Shown in pieces: positions 1 to 5,990 of a DNA stretch of 7,807 nucleotides. The stretch covers positions 1 through 7,807 of the forward strand of contig CAMQPJ010000051.1 in assembly GCA_947003675.1 (NCBI GenBank). The letters run 5' to 3'. The notes under the pieces were generated by a model. It saw only the letters and a program-made list of their open reading frames with translations, was not told the origin of the DNA and did no database searches. This stretch comes from an uncultured Collinsella sp. (GTDB lineage Bacteria > Actinomycetota > Coriobacteriia > Coriobacteriales > Coriobacteriaceae). How positions within the stretch are numbered: position 1 is the stretch's first letter; every line of letters begins with the position of its first letter. The position numbers and the translations under genes were made by a program.

Positions 1-2057
1 CCCACTGCCAGCGGGAACAGGAAGAATACCGCTTGCTGCGCCATCACCGAATGGCGAATCTGGCGGTCGTCACAGCCAATCTGCGCCAGCACACGATAGC
101 TGCGGCTGCCGTCGGCCACGTTGGAGAGTTGCTGGATCGACAGAATCGCCGCGCATGCAACGACCAATACAAAGCCGATGTAGATGGCTAGGTAGCTAAT
201 AAGACCGTTCATTTGCGCTGCTTGCGTGTACATCTCGGAGCGTATGATGAAGGTTCCCCACGACCCCGGCTCCTTGCCGTCAACGAGCAGATTGTCGAGC
301 ACAGTGTATTTAATACTCTCGTCTGCCTCGGTCGTATCCATCCCCTGTTTGTAGTTAACGAGCAGGCTACTGGAATACGGCTGCAGATTAAGTTGGGACA
401 ACAGCTCGTCGGCAACGACGACGGTACCCGGATTACTGCCCATCGCCGAGTTGGCGATGGCCGCCGTATCTTCGTCCGACTTATCGGCTGCGGGCTTGAG
501 TGTATGCCCGCCCAAGGTGAGGGTATGGCCGCCGGCCATGTATTTGGTGTACAGGTCGACCAGCTCGCCGCCCATATCACACGTGAGCAGATACTGGTCG
601 TGACCGATGTGCACCGGCTCCTCGCCCATCATCTGGCGCAGTTTGTTGTACTGGCTCGCCGGCGTCACAAACAGACCCATCGCATCGGCATTGCTACCCC
701 CGAACGCCTTGGGAAGCTTTTCGCCCATGATCTTGCACATCTCACTTGGGGTCACCGAAGGATTCGAGCCGCCAACCGGGTAACTCAGATACGAATCGAT
801 CTGCACATGCTCACCGGCAACGGCGATATTGACCTTCTTGCCGGTCTCGTCGTTGTTGTCCGCCGACTTGCCCTTAATGCCGTCCGCAACGTTATCGGAA
901 TCGATACGATCGCCGTGCCATGGATCGCCGTGCCATGCGGGGCACAAATCGACCGTTGTATCGGCCAGCACCATGCGATCGGCTTCAGACGGATTGATGT
1001 ACTCTTTGTAGTAGTCAAGCGTATCGGGCGTGTAATAGACATACGTCTGAGACACGTCAACAGGGTTATAGCGCTCCAGGTTCTCGTTCATCACGTTGGC
1101 AATCGACATACCGCACGTCACCGAGGTGATGGCCAAAAACAGGAGCATCGCGATGACGCCCATCGAAAAGCACACCGTGTTGACCTTGGCCGCAAGCTGG
1201 CGCACGGTAAACATGTTGAGGCCGCGCCAATACACGCCGCGCAGGCTCTGCAGCAGCTTGATGAGCATGCCTGAGAGTCCCCAGAACAGGGCAAAGGTGC
1301 CCACGGTAACCATAGCGGTCGTAATACCAAACTGGTTCATGGCCTCTTGCAGCTTGCTGTCCGTCGCGGTTAGCGGGAACCCATCACGTAGCAGACGGTA
1401 ATAGGCCACGCCCACAAGCGCCACGCCCACGGCAAAGATGGCAATCGCAATCCAGGGGTTGCGTGTCTTGATGCTCTCGTTGCGACGCTCGGCACCCATA
1501 AGCTCGATAAGTTTGGTACGACGCACGGCGCGAAGGTTCAGCAGTAGCGTGAGCACAAACATCACGAGCATGCAGACAAGGGTCAGGTTGAACGCATGCA
1601 CCGAGAAAAAGAAGTGGAAATTGGCGATCTGCGTCTTAAAGAGCGAGGCCGTAAAGAACGTCATGAGCTGGGAGAGTCCCACACCCAGCACAATGCCGGC
1701 GACAAAGGCGCCGACCGAGACAATCACCGTCTCGAGCGCCATGATCGTGGCGACGCGCCCACGCCCCATGCCGAGCACCTGGTACAGGCCAAACTCCTTC
1801 TTGCGGCGTTTCATGATGAAGTTATTGGCATACACCATTAAAAAGGCCATGACACCGGCCAAAAAGTACGTCAGGTCGCCGAGCATGCTGCCCATTACCT
1901 GCGCCAAGCCTTTTTCATCGATTCCGGCGATGTCGACCTGCATCGAGATGGTGTTAAAGGCATAGAAGACCGTGACACCCAGGGTGAGCGTCAAAAGGTA
2001 GACGAGGTAGTCGCGGCCGGCGCGGCGGACGTTGCCCCAAGCGAGTTTACAGAGCAT
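1..2057 (-). CDS. BceB-like FtsX-family ABC transporter permease (C-terminus off left edge)
   Basis: This is the membrane subunit of an ABC exporter of the MacB/FtsX superfamily, most like the BceB/YtrF peptide-antibiotic detoxification or sensing permeases. About 685 codons are visible and no stop is reached before base 1. Hydrophobic segments lie near residues 17-35, 60-80, 104-132, 156-175, 201-220, 244-268 and 292-320. A polar, presumably extracellular region of about 290 residues follows (roughly 325-610), then another membrane segment near 618-640. One large outside domain between TM7 and TM8 is the BceB layout; the last helices should lie beyond the edge. An FtsX-type cytoplasmic motif, KKEFGLYQVLGMG, sits at 86-98, and a second copy-like stretch (SYRVLAQIG) near 653. 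The start ATG overlaps the last 11 bases of the ATPase gene, implying translational coupling. The partner sensor kinase and regulator typical of Bce modules are not in the window. The family call is firm; the substrate is unknown. Confidence 0.85.
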   Translation of the reverse strand, partial: MLCKLAWGNVRRAGRDYLVYLLTLTLGVTVFYAFNTISMQVDIAGIDEKGLAQVMGSMLGDLTYFLAGVMAFLMVYANNFIMKRRKKEFGLYQVLGMGRGRVATIMALETVIVSVGAFVAGIVLGVGLSQLMTFFTASLFKTQIANFHFFFSVHAFNLTLVCMLVMFVLTLLLNLRAVRRTKLIELMGAERRNESIKTRNPWIAIAIFAVGVALVGVAYYRLLRDGFPLTATDSKLQEAMNQFGITTAMVTVGTFALFWGLSGMLIKLLQSLRGVYWRGLNMFTVRQLAAKVNTVCFSMGVIAMLLFLAITSVTCGMSIANVMNENLERYNPVDVSQTYVYYTPDTLDYYKEYINPSEADRMVLADTTVDLCPAWHGDPWHGDRIDSDNVADGIKGKSADNNDETGKKVNIAVAGEHVQIDSYLSYPVGGSNPSVTPSEMCKIMGEKLPKAFGGSNADAMGLFVTPASQYNKLRQMMGEEPVHIGHDQYLLTCDMGGELVDLYTKYMAGGHTLTLGGHTLKPAADKSDEDTAAIANSAMGSNPGTVVVADELLSQLNLQPYSSSLLVNYKQGMDTTEADESIKYTVLDNLLVDGKEPGSWGTFIIRSEMYTQAAQMNGLISYLAIYIGFVLVVACAAILSIQQLSNVADGSRSYRVLAQIGCDDRQIRHSVMAQQAVFFLFPLAV
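908..937. repeat. 15-bp perfect tandem duplication inside the permease gene
   Basis: Two identical head-to-tail copies of GATCGCCGTGCCATG (908-922 and 923-937). Because the unit is 15 bp the reading frame is kept, and the permease protein reads WHGD-P-WHGD near residues 374-384, in the predicted extracellular domain. It looks like a recent slippage duplication that added five residues to a surface loop. Confidence 0.85.
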
Positions 2058-2832
2058 CGGAGCCCTCACCGCCCATCATGGCAACGACCTCCATAATGCG
2101 GTCGAAGAATTCTCGGCGGTCGGTGTCGCCGCGGCGCAGCTCGGTGAAGATCTTGCCGTCGCGAATAAACAGCACGCGGCTCGTGTAGCTGGCGGCAAAG
2201 CTGTCGTGCGTGACCATGAGCACGGTGGCGCGTAGGCGGCGATTGAGGGCCTCCAGGCTCTCAAGCAGCAGGCGAGCGCTCTTGGAATCGAGGGCGCCGG
2301 TGGGCTCGTCGGCCATGATCATGGTGGGATCGGTGACGAGCGCGCGAGCCGCGGCAACGCGCTGCTGCTGACCGCCGGACATCTGGTAGGGATACTTGTC
2401 GAGCACCTGGCTGATGGACAGGCGCGCTGCCACATCCTGCACGCGGGTCGAGATCTCTGCCGAGTTTGTGCGGGCGATGGTGAGCGGCAGGGCGATGTTC
2501 TCGCGTGCCGTGAGCGTATCGAGCAGGTTGGAGTCCTGGAAGATAAAGCCGAGCTCCTCGCGGCGGAACTGCGAGAGCTTGGCCTGCTTCATGCGCGTAA
2601 CGTCCTGCCCGTTGATGCGAATGGTGCCGCTCGTGGCGCTATCGATGGTCGACACGCAGTTGAGCAGCGTCGACTTGCCCGAGCCCGAAGCGCCCATGAT
2701 GCCAACAAATTCGCCGCGGTTGACGGTAAAACTGACGTCGTTGAGCGCGCGGGTCACGTTGCCCAGCGCTCCATATACCTTTTCGAGATGCGCGACCTCC
2801 AGTACCGGGGTCGCCATGTGCGTGGTTTGCAT
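2047..2832 (-). CDS. ABC transporter ATP-binding protein (MacB/LolD/BceA type)
   Basis: This is a cytoplasmic ATPase of 261 residues that powers the permease encoded just downstream. All nucleotide-binding motifs are intact: Walker A GASGSGKST (47-55), Q-loop Q99 in GFIFQD, signature MSGGQQQR (151-158), Walker B MIMADE (171-176) with ADEPTGALD, and the switch histidine H209 in VTHD. The motif pattern and length (about 230-260 residues) match the MacB/LolD/BceA group, which pair with FtsX-like permeases. The start at MQTTHMATP is supported by AAAGGA six bases upstream; a second ATG five codons later is possible but less well spaced. The stop overlaps the permease start by 11 bp, so both form one transcription unit. 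By analogy with BceAB the complex may remove or sense cell-wall-active peptides, but no specific substrate can be read from the sequence. Confidence 0.93.
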   Translation of the reverse strand: MQTTHMATPVLEVAHLEKVYGALGNVTRALNDVSFTVNRGEFVGIMGASGSGKSTLLNCVSTIDSATSGTIRINGQDVTRMKQAKLSQFRREELGFIFQDSNLLDTLTARENIALPLTIARTNSAEISTRVQDVAARLSISQVLDKYPYQMSGGQQQRVAAARALVTDPTMIMADEPTGALDSKSARLLLESLEALNRRLRATVLMVTHDSFAASYTSRVLFIRDGKIFTELRRGDTDRREFFDRIMEVVAMMGGEGSDAL

Positions 2833-2864
2833 ACCGAGTCCTTTCTTGCAATTAGTCTACGGCA

Positions 2865-2933
2865 TCTATAGTCGCAAGAAGACGAGTCGGCTACCATCGA
2901 TATGGCTTACGCTTGCCTTACCGTTGTGTAAGG
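2865..2933 (-). promoter_or_regulatory. Probable promoter and regulator site of the ABC exporter operon
   Basis: Read on the minus strand, TATAGA (bases 2865-2870) lies 32 bases upstream of the ATPase start and is a fair -10 box; no good -35 is seen. Further upstream a 6-bp dyad, CCTTAC (2916-2921) and GTAAGG (2928-2933) with a 6-base loop, together with a further CTTAC at 2906-2910, gives three half-sites at 11-bp steps. This spacing suits an OmpR-type response regulator, the class that usually controls Bce-like exporters. The role is inferred. Confidence 0.3.
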
Positions 2934-2935
2934 TA

Positions 2936-3072
2936 GGGGTAGCTAATTTGCCAATGATTTTTCTGGGACGGGGATTAAAAAATCATTTTGTGCCGAATGA
3001 TTTTTTAATCCCCGTCCCAGAAAAATCATCGCAAAGGTAGTCAAAATAGACACGTCCCAAATTAGCTACCCC
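2936..3072. repeat. Nested inverted-repeat element in a divergent intergenic region
   Basis: Two perfect inverted repeats are nested. The outer arms are 15 bp (GGGGTAGCTAATTTG at 2936-2950 and its complement at 3058-3072). Inside lies a perfect 34-bp inverted repeat (2954-2987 and 2996-3029) with only an 8-base loop, containing GGGACGGGGATT and AT-rich ends. The inner palindrome is off-centre: 3 bases separate it from the left outer arm but 28 from the right. No reading frame is present. It sits between two divergent genes, where no terminator is expected, so it resembles a small non-autonomous mobile or REP-like element, or a cruciform-forming regulatory site. No target-site duplication was recognised. 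Confidence 0.75.
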
Positions 3073-3091
3073 GTCGATTGTCGCCGTTGAG

Positions 3092-3106
3092 AAAGGACTC
3101 CTGTTG
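3092..3106 (+). promoter_or_regulatory. Ribosome binding site and TTG start of the Nudix-Vsr gene
   Basis: AAAGGA at 3092-3097 is followed by a 6-base spacer and then TTG at 3104. No ATG is in frame until codon 29, which falls inside the Nudix fold, so the TTG with this strong Shine-Dalgarno sequence is the best start. Confidence 0.75.
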
Positions 3107-4093
3107 AAGACCGTTCATGTTGCTGCTGGGATCATTCGCAAGGATGGGTCCGACGAGCTGCTGGCCGTGCAGCGCGGCTATGGCGACATGCAAGGACTTT
3201 GGGAGTTCCCCGGTGGCAAGCTCATGCGCGGTGAGACGCCTGAGGATGCCGTGCGCCGCGAGCTTATGGAAGAGCTGCAGGTAAAAGTCACCAACCTGCG
3301 CGATTTCTATACCGTTGAGTATGACTACCCCGATTTTCATCTCTCCATGGAGTGCTATTACTGCTCGCTGGCCGATGAGTCCGGCGAGCCCCAGAAACAC
3401 GACCGGCAGCTCGATATCCGCTGGATTCCGCGCACCTCGCTTGCCACGGTTGAGTGGATGCCCGCCGACAAAGGGCTTATCGATGCTCTGATTGAGTTGA
3501 AGGAAGATCGGCTTGAGGCCAACGGCACTGCCAACGACGCCGAGGCCACCACGAACGACGAGCCCGCTTCCAGGCCCAAGCGCGCACCTAAGCGCCGCAG
3601 CAAAAAGCGTCCCAAACCAGGTCTGCTCGACGGCATCGATACCTCGGACCTCTCCGCTGACGAGCGCGAACTCGTGCGCCGTCGCGCCGCTATAAAAAAG
3701 TCCATGAAGGGCAACAAGCGTGCAAACACCAAGCCCGAGCTGCTCGTTCGCCAGCGCTTGCGCGCAGCGGGCCTTACGGGTTATCGCTTGGAATGGAAGG
3801 TTCCTGGCAAGCCCGACATCGCCTTTCCCGGCCGCAAGATCGCCATCTTCGTCAACGGTTGCTTTTGGCACCGCTGCCCCAAGTGCAACCCGAGCCAGCC
3901 TAAGCGCAACGTTGAGTTTTGGGAGGCAAAGTTCCGTCGCAACGTCGAGCGCGATCGCGCCGCGGTGGCAGCGCTCACTCAAATGGGCTGGACACCCATA
4001 ACCATCTGGGAATGCGAACTCAAAAAAGACCGCATCGACGCCACCATGGAAAAGGTCATCGAGCAGGTGCGCGCCGCAGAGCCGCAGCGCTAG
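3104..4093 (+). CDS. Fused MutT-type Nudix hydrolase - Vsr-like mismatch endonuclease
   Basis: One uninterrupted frame of 329 residues carries two repair-related domains. Residues 2-134 are a Nudix hydrolase of the MutT / (deoxy)nucleoside triphosphate pyrophosphohydrolase type. The Nudix box spans G38-V60 (G38, E44, R52, E53, E56, E57); the usual Gly before the last hydrophobic position is Q59. Residues 135-175 form a linker, first Ala/Asn/Glu-rich, then strongly basic (PKRAPKRRSKKRPKPG). Residues 190-325 match Vsr very-short-patch repair endonuclease: NTKPELL (E212, equivalent to E. coli Glu25), PGKPD (D238, equivalent to Asp51), FVNGCFWH (H256, equivalent to His69), ERD (D284) and WEC (C304). 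The E. coli Thr63-His64 pair is Val-Asn here. A zinc site could use C258, C261, D284 and C304. Each half has about the length of a free-standing family member, so both look complete. The expected roles are hydrolysis of damaged NTPs and nicking at T:G mismatches. No Dcm-type methylase is nearby. Domain calls are firm; joint function is inference. Confidence 0.9.
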   Translation: MKTVHVAAGIIRKDGSDELLAVQRGYGDMQGLWEFPGGKLMRGETPEDAVRRELMEELQVKVTNLRDFYTVEYDYPDFHLSMECYYCSLADESGEPQKHDRQLDIRWIPRTSLATVEWMPADKGLIDALIELKEDRLEANGTANDAEATTNDEPASRPKRAPKRRSKKRPKPGLLDGIDTSDLSADERELVRRRAAIKKSMKGNKRANTKPELLVRQRLRAAGLTGYRLEWKVPGKPDIAFPGRKIAIFVNGCFWHRCPKCNPSQPKRNVEFWEAKFRRNVERDRAAVAALTQMGWTPITIWECELKKDRIDATMEKVIEQVRAAEPQR

Positions 4094-4272
4094 GAACGAG
4101 CCATCCACACGCCCCACACAGGCGAGCCACATCCGCGCCACAAACCTTAGAAAGCCCTTAAGCCCAAAACCTTTCAAAAGTGTTATTCGATACCTCTGAC
4201 CTGCAGCTTCATCGTAACACCAAACCAGGTTAAGCCTTTCTTTAGCGCTTCTTTGCAGCAGCCGCGGCATAA
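4094..4272. other. Intergenic stretch without recognisable features
   Basis: Between the Nudix-Vsr stop and the possible coding remnant I see no convincing gene, no hairpin followed by a T-run, and no clear promoter. Base composition is more A-rich than in the neighbouring genes. Translated fragments can be read in several frames but carry no family motif. Confidence 0.5.
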
Positions 4273-4347
4273 TACTGCCAACGCACGGGACCTAGCAGCA
4301 TACCCCGAGCGCAATCTATTGGTGGACATCGAGGAGGCCGCATAAGC
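4273..4347 (+). pseudogene. Possible degraded C-terminal tail of a Y-family (UmuC/DinB-like) polymerase
   Basis: A short open stretch right after a TAA reads SSIPRAQSIGGHRGG near its end. Many Firmicutes-type Y-family polymerases end in a similar 'R..xIGGHxGG' tail. In the neighbouring frame the same DNA gives YPERNLLVDIEEAA before a stop. There is no polymerase core upstream, so if real this is only a relic with frameshifts. The resemblance is from memory of the family tail and covers few residues. Confidence 0.22.
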
Positions 4348-4557
4348 ATGCATTCTTCCAATGACGCAGCACAGCAGCCATCCCTAAAATATGCAAACCT
4401 TTTCTCCTTCCCCCCGACGCAGAGAAACGGTCTCCTCGACTCCCCCACCACAAAAACCAAGCGCTCAGCCGATCAGAGCCTCAACTTACGAGCATCCTTC
4501 GAAAAGCTCCAAGCATCCCTAGACAAAACCTTCCCCAACCAAGCCCGGGCATACTAA
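4348..4557 (+). CDS. Doubtful small hypothetical protein (69 residues)
   Basis: An ATG follows GAGGAGG (4331-4337) at a 10-base spacing and opens a 69-codon frame ending in TAA. The product is polar, with no membrane segment or signal peptide. It has a Pro/Thr/Lys-rich middle (LLDSPTTKTKRSADQS) and a possible short helix (LRASFEKLQASLDKTF, about residues 47-62). I recognise no family. Codon use is richer in A-ending codons (CCA, GCA, CTA, AAA) than in the surrounding genes, which could mean weak selection, foreign origin or non-coding DNA. The frame is continuous with the possible polymerase relic just upstream, so it might also be that relic's tail rather than its own gene. It lacks a visible terminator of its own. 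Confidence 0.35.
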   Translation: MHSSNDAAQQPSLKYANLFSFPPTQRNGLLDSPTTKTKRSADQSLNLRASFEKLQASLDKTFPNQARAY

Positions 4558-4640
4558 TCCCCCATCAGCAAAGAAGCCCTAACGCCCCACCCATTTCCGC
4601 CCTAACGCCACAAGGGCGACGATCTCGAGCAGGTCACCTT

Positions 4641-4765
4641 GGGAGGGACGAGGGCTTAGTTCCCCAATCTTTCCGCAGGGGGCAAAAAGCCTCGCCGCAC
4701 GAAGTGTGCAGCGAGGCTTTTTGCATGCCCGAGGCCGATTGGGGAACTAAGCCCTCGTCCCTCCC
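4641..4765. repeat. 125-bp concentric palindrome downstream of the aldolase gene
   Basis: Perfect 29-bp arms (4641-4669 and 4737-4765) face each other across 67 bases. Their centre (4703) is exactly the centre of an inner 14-bp terminator hairpin (4682-4695 and 4711-4724). The arms contain GGGACGAGGGCTTAG and end 33 bases from the aldolase stop codon. The 12-base stretches between outer arms and inner stem are not complementary. The RNA from either strand could fold into one very long bulged hairpin. It may be a repeat element carrying a terminator, or an mRNA 3'-end stabiliser for the aldolase transcript. Confidence 0.8.
4682..4724. terminator. Bidirectional intrinsic terminator
   Basis: A 14-bp perfect stem, GCAAAAAGCCTCGC with its complement, has an inner GCAC/GTGC extension and a GC-rich core flanked by A5 on one side and T5 on the other. 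It can therefore act on both strands. Its main client is the aldolase gene, which ends at 4799 on the minus strand. Confidence 0.85.
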
Positions 4766-4798
4766 CGGGATATGTAGCGAGTCGGAGTACCCTTGCTG

Positions 4799-5656
4799 TT
4801 ACTCTGCTTTGCCCACAGAGTTGAGGTTGGTCATGCGGATCTTAACCAGCTCGGTGATCTCGCGCATGCCCTCCTTGGCCGGCTTCTTAGGATCGAAGCA
4901 GGCGGGGTTCTCGGCCATGTAGGCCATGAAGCCCTTGGTGTAAGCCTGACGCAGCTCGGTGGCGTAGTTAACCTTGCAGATGCCGTTCTTCACGGCCTCG
5001 GCAACCTGCTCATCGGGCACACCGGAGGTGCCGTGCAGAACCAGCGGCACGTCGACGGCGTCGCGAATGGCCTTGACCACGGACTGCTCGATGTGCGGAT
5101 CGCTCGTGTACACACCGTGGCTGGTGCCAACGCCAATAGCGAGGGAGGTGCAGCCAGTGCGCTCGACGAACTCCTTGGCCTCGGCCGGATCGGTGTAGGG
5201 GCTCTCGCCCTCAACCGCGGGACCGTCGTCCTCCTTGCCGCCAACCTTACCGAGCTCAGCCTCGACGGGCACGCCCATGGCGCGGCCAGCATCGGCGACG
5301 GACTTGGTCAGGGCGATGTTGTCCTCGAAGGACTCGTGCGAACCGTCGATCATGACAGAGGTGTAGCCAGTGCGGAAAGCCTGCATGCAGCGGTCATAGC
5401 CATCGCCGTGATCGAGGTGCAGGGCGACGGGCACGGAAGCGCGCTCGGCGGCAGCCTTGACCATGCCGTAGAAGTAGTCCAGACCAGCGGTCTTGATGGT
5501 GCCCGGGGTGGTCTGCATGATGACGGGGGACTTGGTCTCCTCGGCAGCGGCCAGAACGGCCATAACAAACTCGAGGTTCTCGACGTTGAAAGCGCCAACA
5601 GCGTAGTGGCCGGCCTGAGCGTCCTTGAGCATCTTTTCGGTGGTAACAAGTGCCAT
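4799..5656 (-). CDS. fba: Class II ketose-bisphosphate aldolase (fructose/tagatose type, KbaY/GatY-like)
   Basis: This is a cytosolic zinc aldolase of 285 residues that reversibly splits a ketose 1,6-bisphosphate into glycerone phosphate and glyceraldehyde 3-phosphate. Visible catalytic and metal residues are D82 and H83 in LHLDHGD, E134 in VEAELGKVGG, H180 in GVGTSHG and H208 in LVLHGTSG, with N230 in KVNYATELR. These positions coincide with the KbaY/GatY numbering. TPGTIK near 50-55, MIDGSH and the 'VNxATEL' motif also favour that branch, so fructose- or tagatose-bisphosphate are both possible. FbaA-type enzymes have the same length. The ATG chosen is preceded by GAGAGGAG at a good distance and starts MALVTTEKML, as in the family. 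The frame stays open 50 codons further upstream, but that part is not family-like. Strong codon bias suggests high expression. It is divergent from a DeoR-family gene that may repress it. A possible -10 (TACAAT, minus strand, 5742-5747) lies upstream. Confidence 0.93.
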   Translation of the reverse strand: MALVTTEKMLKDAQAGHYAVGAFNVENLEFVMAVLAAAEETKSPVIMQTTPGTIKTAGLDYFYGMVKAAAERASVPVALHLDHGDGYDRCMQAFRTGYTSVMIDGSHESFEDNIALTKSVADAGRAMGVPVEAELGKVGGKEDDGPAVEGESPYTDPAEAKEFVERTGCTSLAIGVGTSHGVYTSDPHIEQSVVKAIRDAVDVPLVLHGTSGVPDEQVAEAVKNGICKVNYATELRQAYTKGFMAYMAENPACFDPKKPAKEGMREITELVKIRMTNLNSVGKAE

Positions 5657-5990
5657 GAGCGTTTGCTCCTCTCCCTCGCCCGCATCTGGACATCGGGCGT
5701 AGTTGTTCACAAGGCGTTTTACCTTGCGTTTTGCTGCGCTCATTGTATGAAATTCAGCAGCTTTGCACGCGCGAGATATTGAGCCCAAGCAGGTCAATAC
5801 AGTCATTTTTGAAAAGCAAACGGAAGAAAATTGAGCCGAGTGGACATGTTCGATATTGAATTTTGGGCGTTCAGCGTCTTTCTTTTATAGAAAAGATAAG
5901 TAATCGAAAGGTGTTTTCTTACTCAAAAAGAAAATGAACGAAAATAGAGTCAACACAATTCCTGCAAATTTAGCCGAGAATGGAGTAAAC
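5657..5990. promoter_or_regulatory. Divergent aldolase/DeoR regulatory region with candidate operators
   Basis: This AT-rich gap holds both promoters. GAAAAT occurs at 5826-5831, 5930-5935 and 5940-5945, and GAAAAG at 5811-5816 and 5890-5895; the pair at 5930/5940 is exactly one helical turn apart. Two small dyads are also present: TCTTTT/AAAAGA (5881-5886, 5891-5896) and TTTTCTT/AAGAAAA (5914-5920, 5928-5934). DeoR-family repressors often bind such A-tract repeats near their own gene. Operator function is inferred. Confidence 0.4.
5863..5891 (+). promoter_or_regulatory. Candidate promoter of the DeoR-family gene
   Basis: TTGGGC (5863-5868) and TATAGA (5886-5891) are separated by 17 bases, the optimal spacing; the -35 match is only partial. 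The -10 box lies inside the TCTTTT/AAAAGA dyad, a position that would suit autorepression. The distance to the chosen start is about 100 bases, leaving a leader of roughly 90 bases. Confidence 0.3.

Noticed and set aside
213..1274. Long plus-strand open frame opposite the permease gene
   Set aside because: Its translation is low-complexity, rich in His, Arg and Val, with no family motif. The minus strand encodes a clear permease with membrane segments, so this is a codon-bias shadow.
3062..4270. 402-codon minus-strand open frame opposite the Nudix-Vsr gene
   Set aside because: The plus strand holds two recognisable domains with catalytic motifs and a good ribosome site. The opposite frame has none, and begins and ends in intergenic DNA.
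4576..4609. 11-bp direct repeat GCCCTAACGCC (4576-4586 and 4599-4609) in a gap
   Set aside because: Only two short copies, with no spacer regularity; too little for a CRISPR array or an iteron set.
4598..4618. CGCCCT/AGGGCG stem as a terminator after the small ORF
   Set aside because: A short stem, a 9-base loop and no following T-run make termination unlikely.
2833..4800. CRISPR array or phage-defence island around the repeats and the endonuclease
   Set aside because: The repeats are single inverted pairs, not regularly spaced direct repeats. No cas, methylase or restriction subunit is present, and the Vsr domain is a repair nuclease.
4793..5782. 329-codon plus-strand open frame opposite the aldolase
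   Set aside because: It mirrors the strongly biased codons of the aldolase and gives a Gly/Leu/Val/His-rich translation with no domain.
5657..5806. 50-codon N-terminal extension of the aldolase starting MTVLTCLGS
   Set aside because: The family starts at MALVTTEKML, where a strong ribosome site sits. The extension covers the promoter region and has no family resemblance.
5934..5990. Earlier ATG for the DeoR-family protein
   Set aside because: Only an A-rich stretch precedes it, while the ATG at 5991 has GGAG at proper spacing and gives the usual start for the family.
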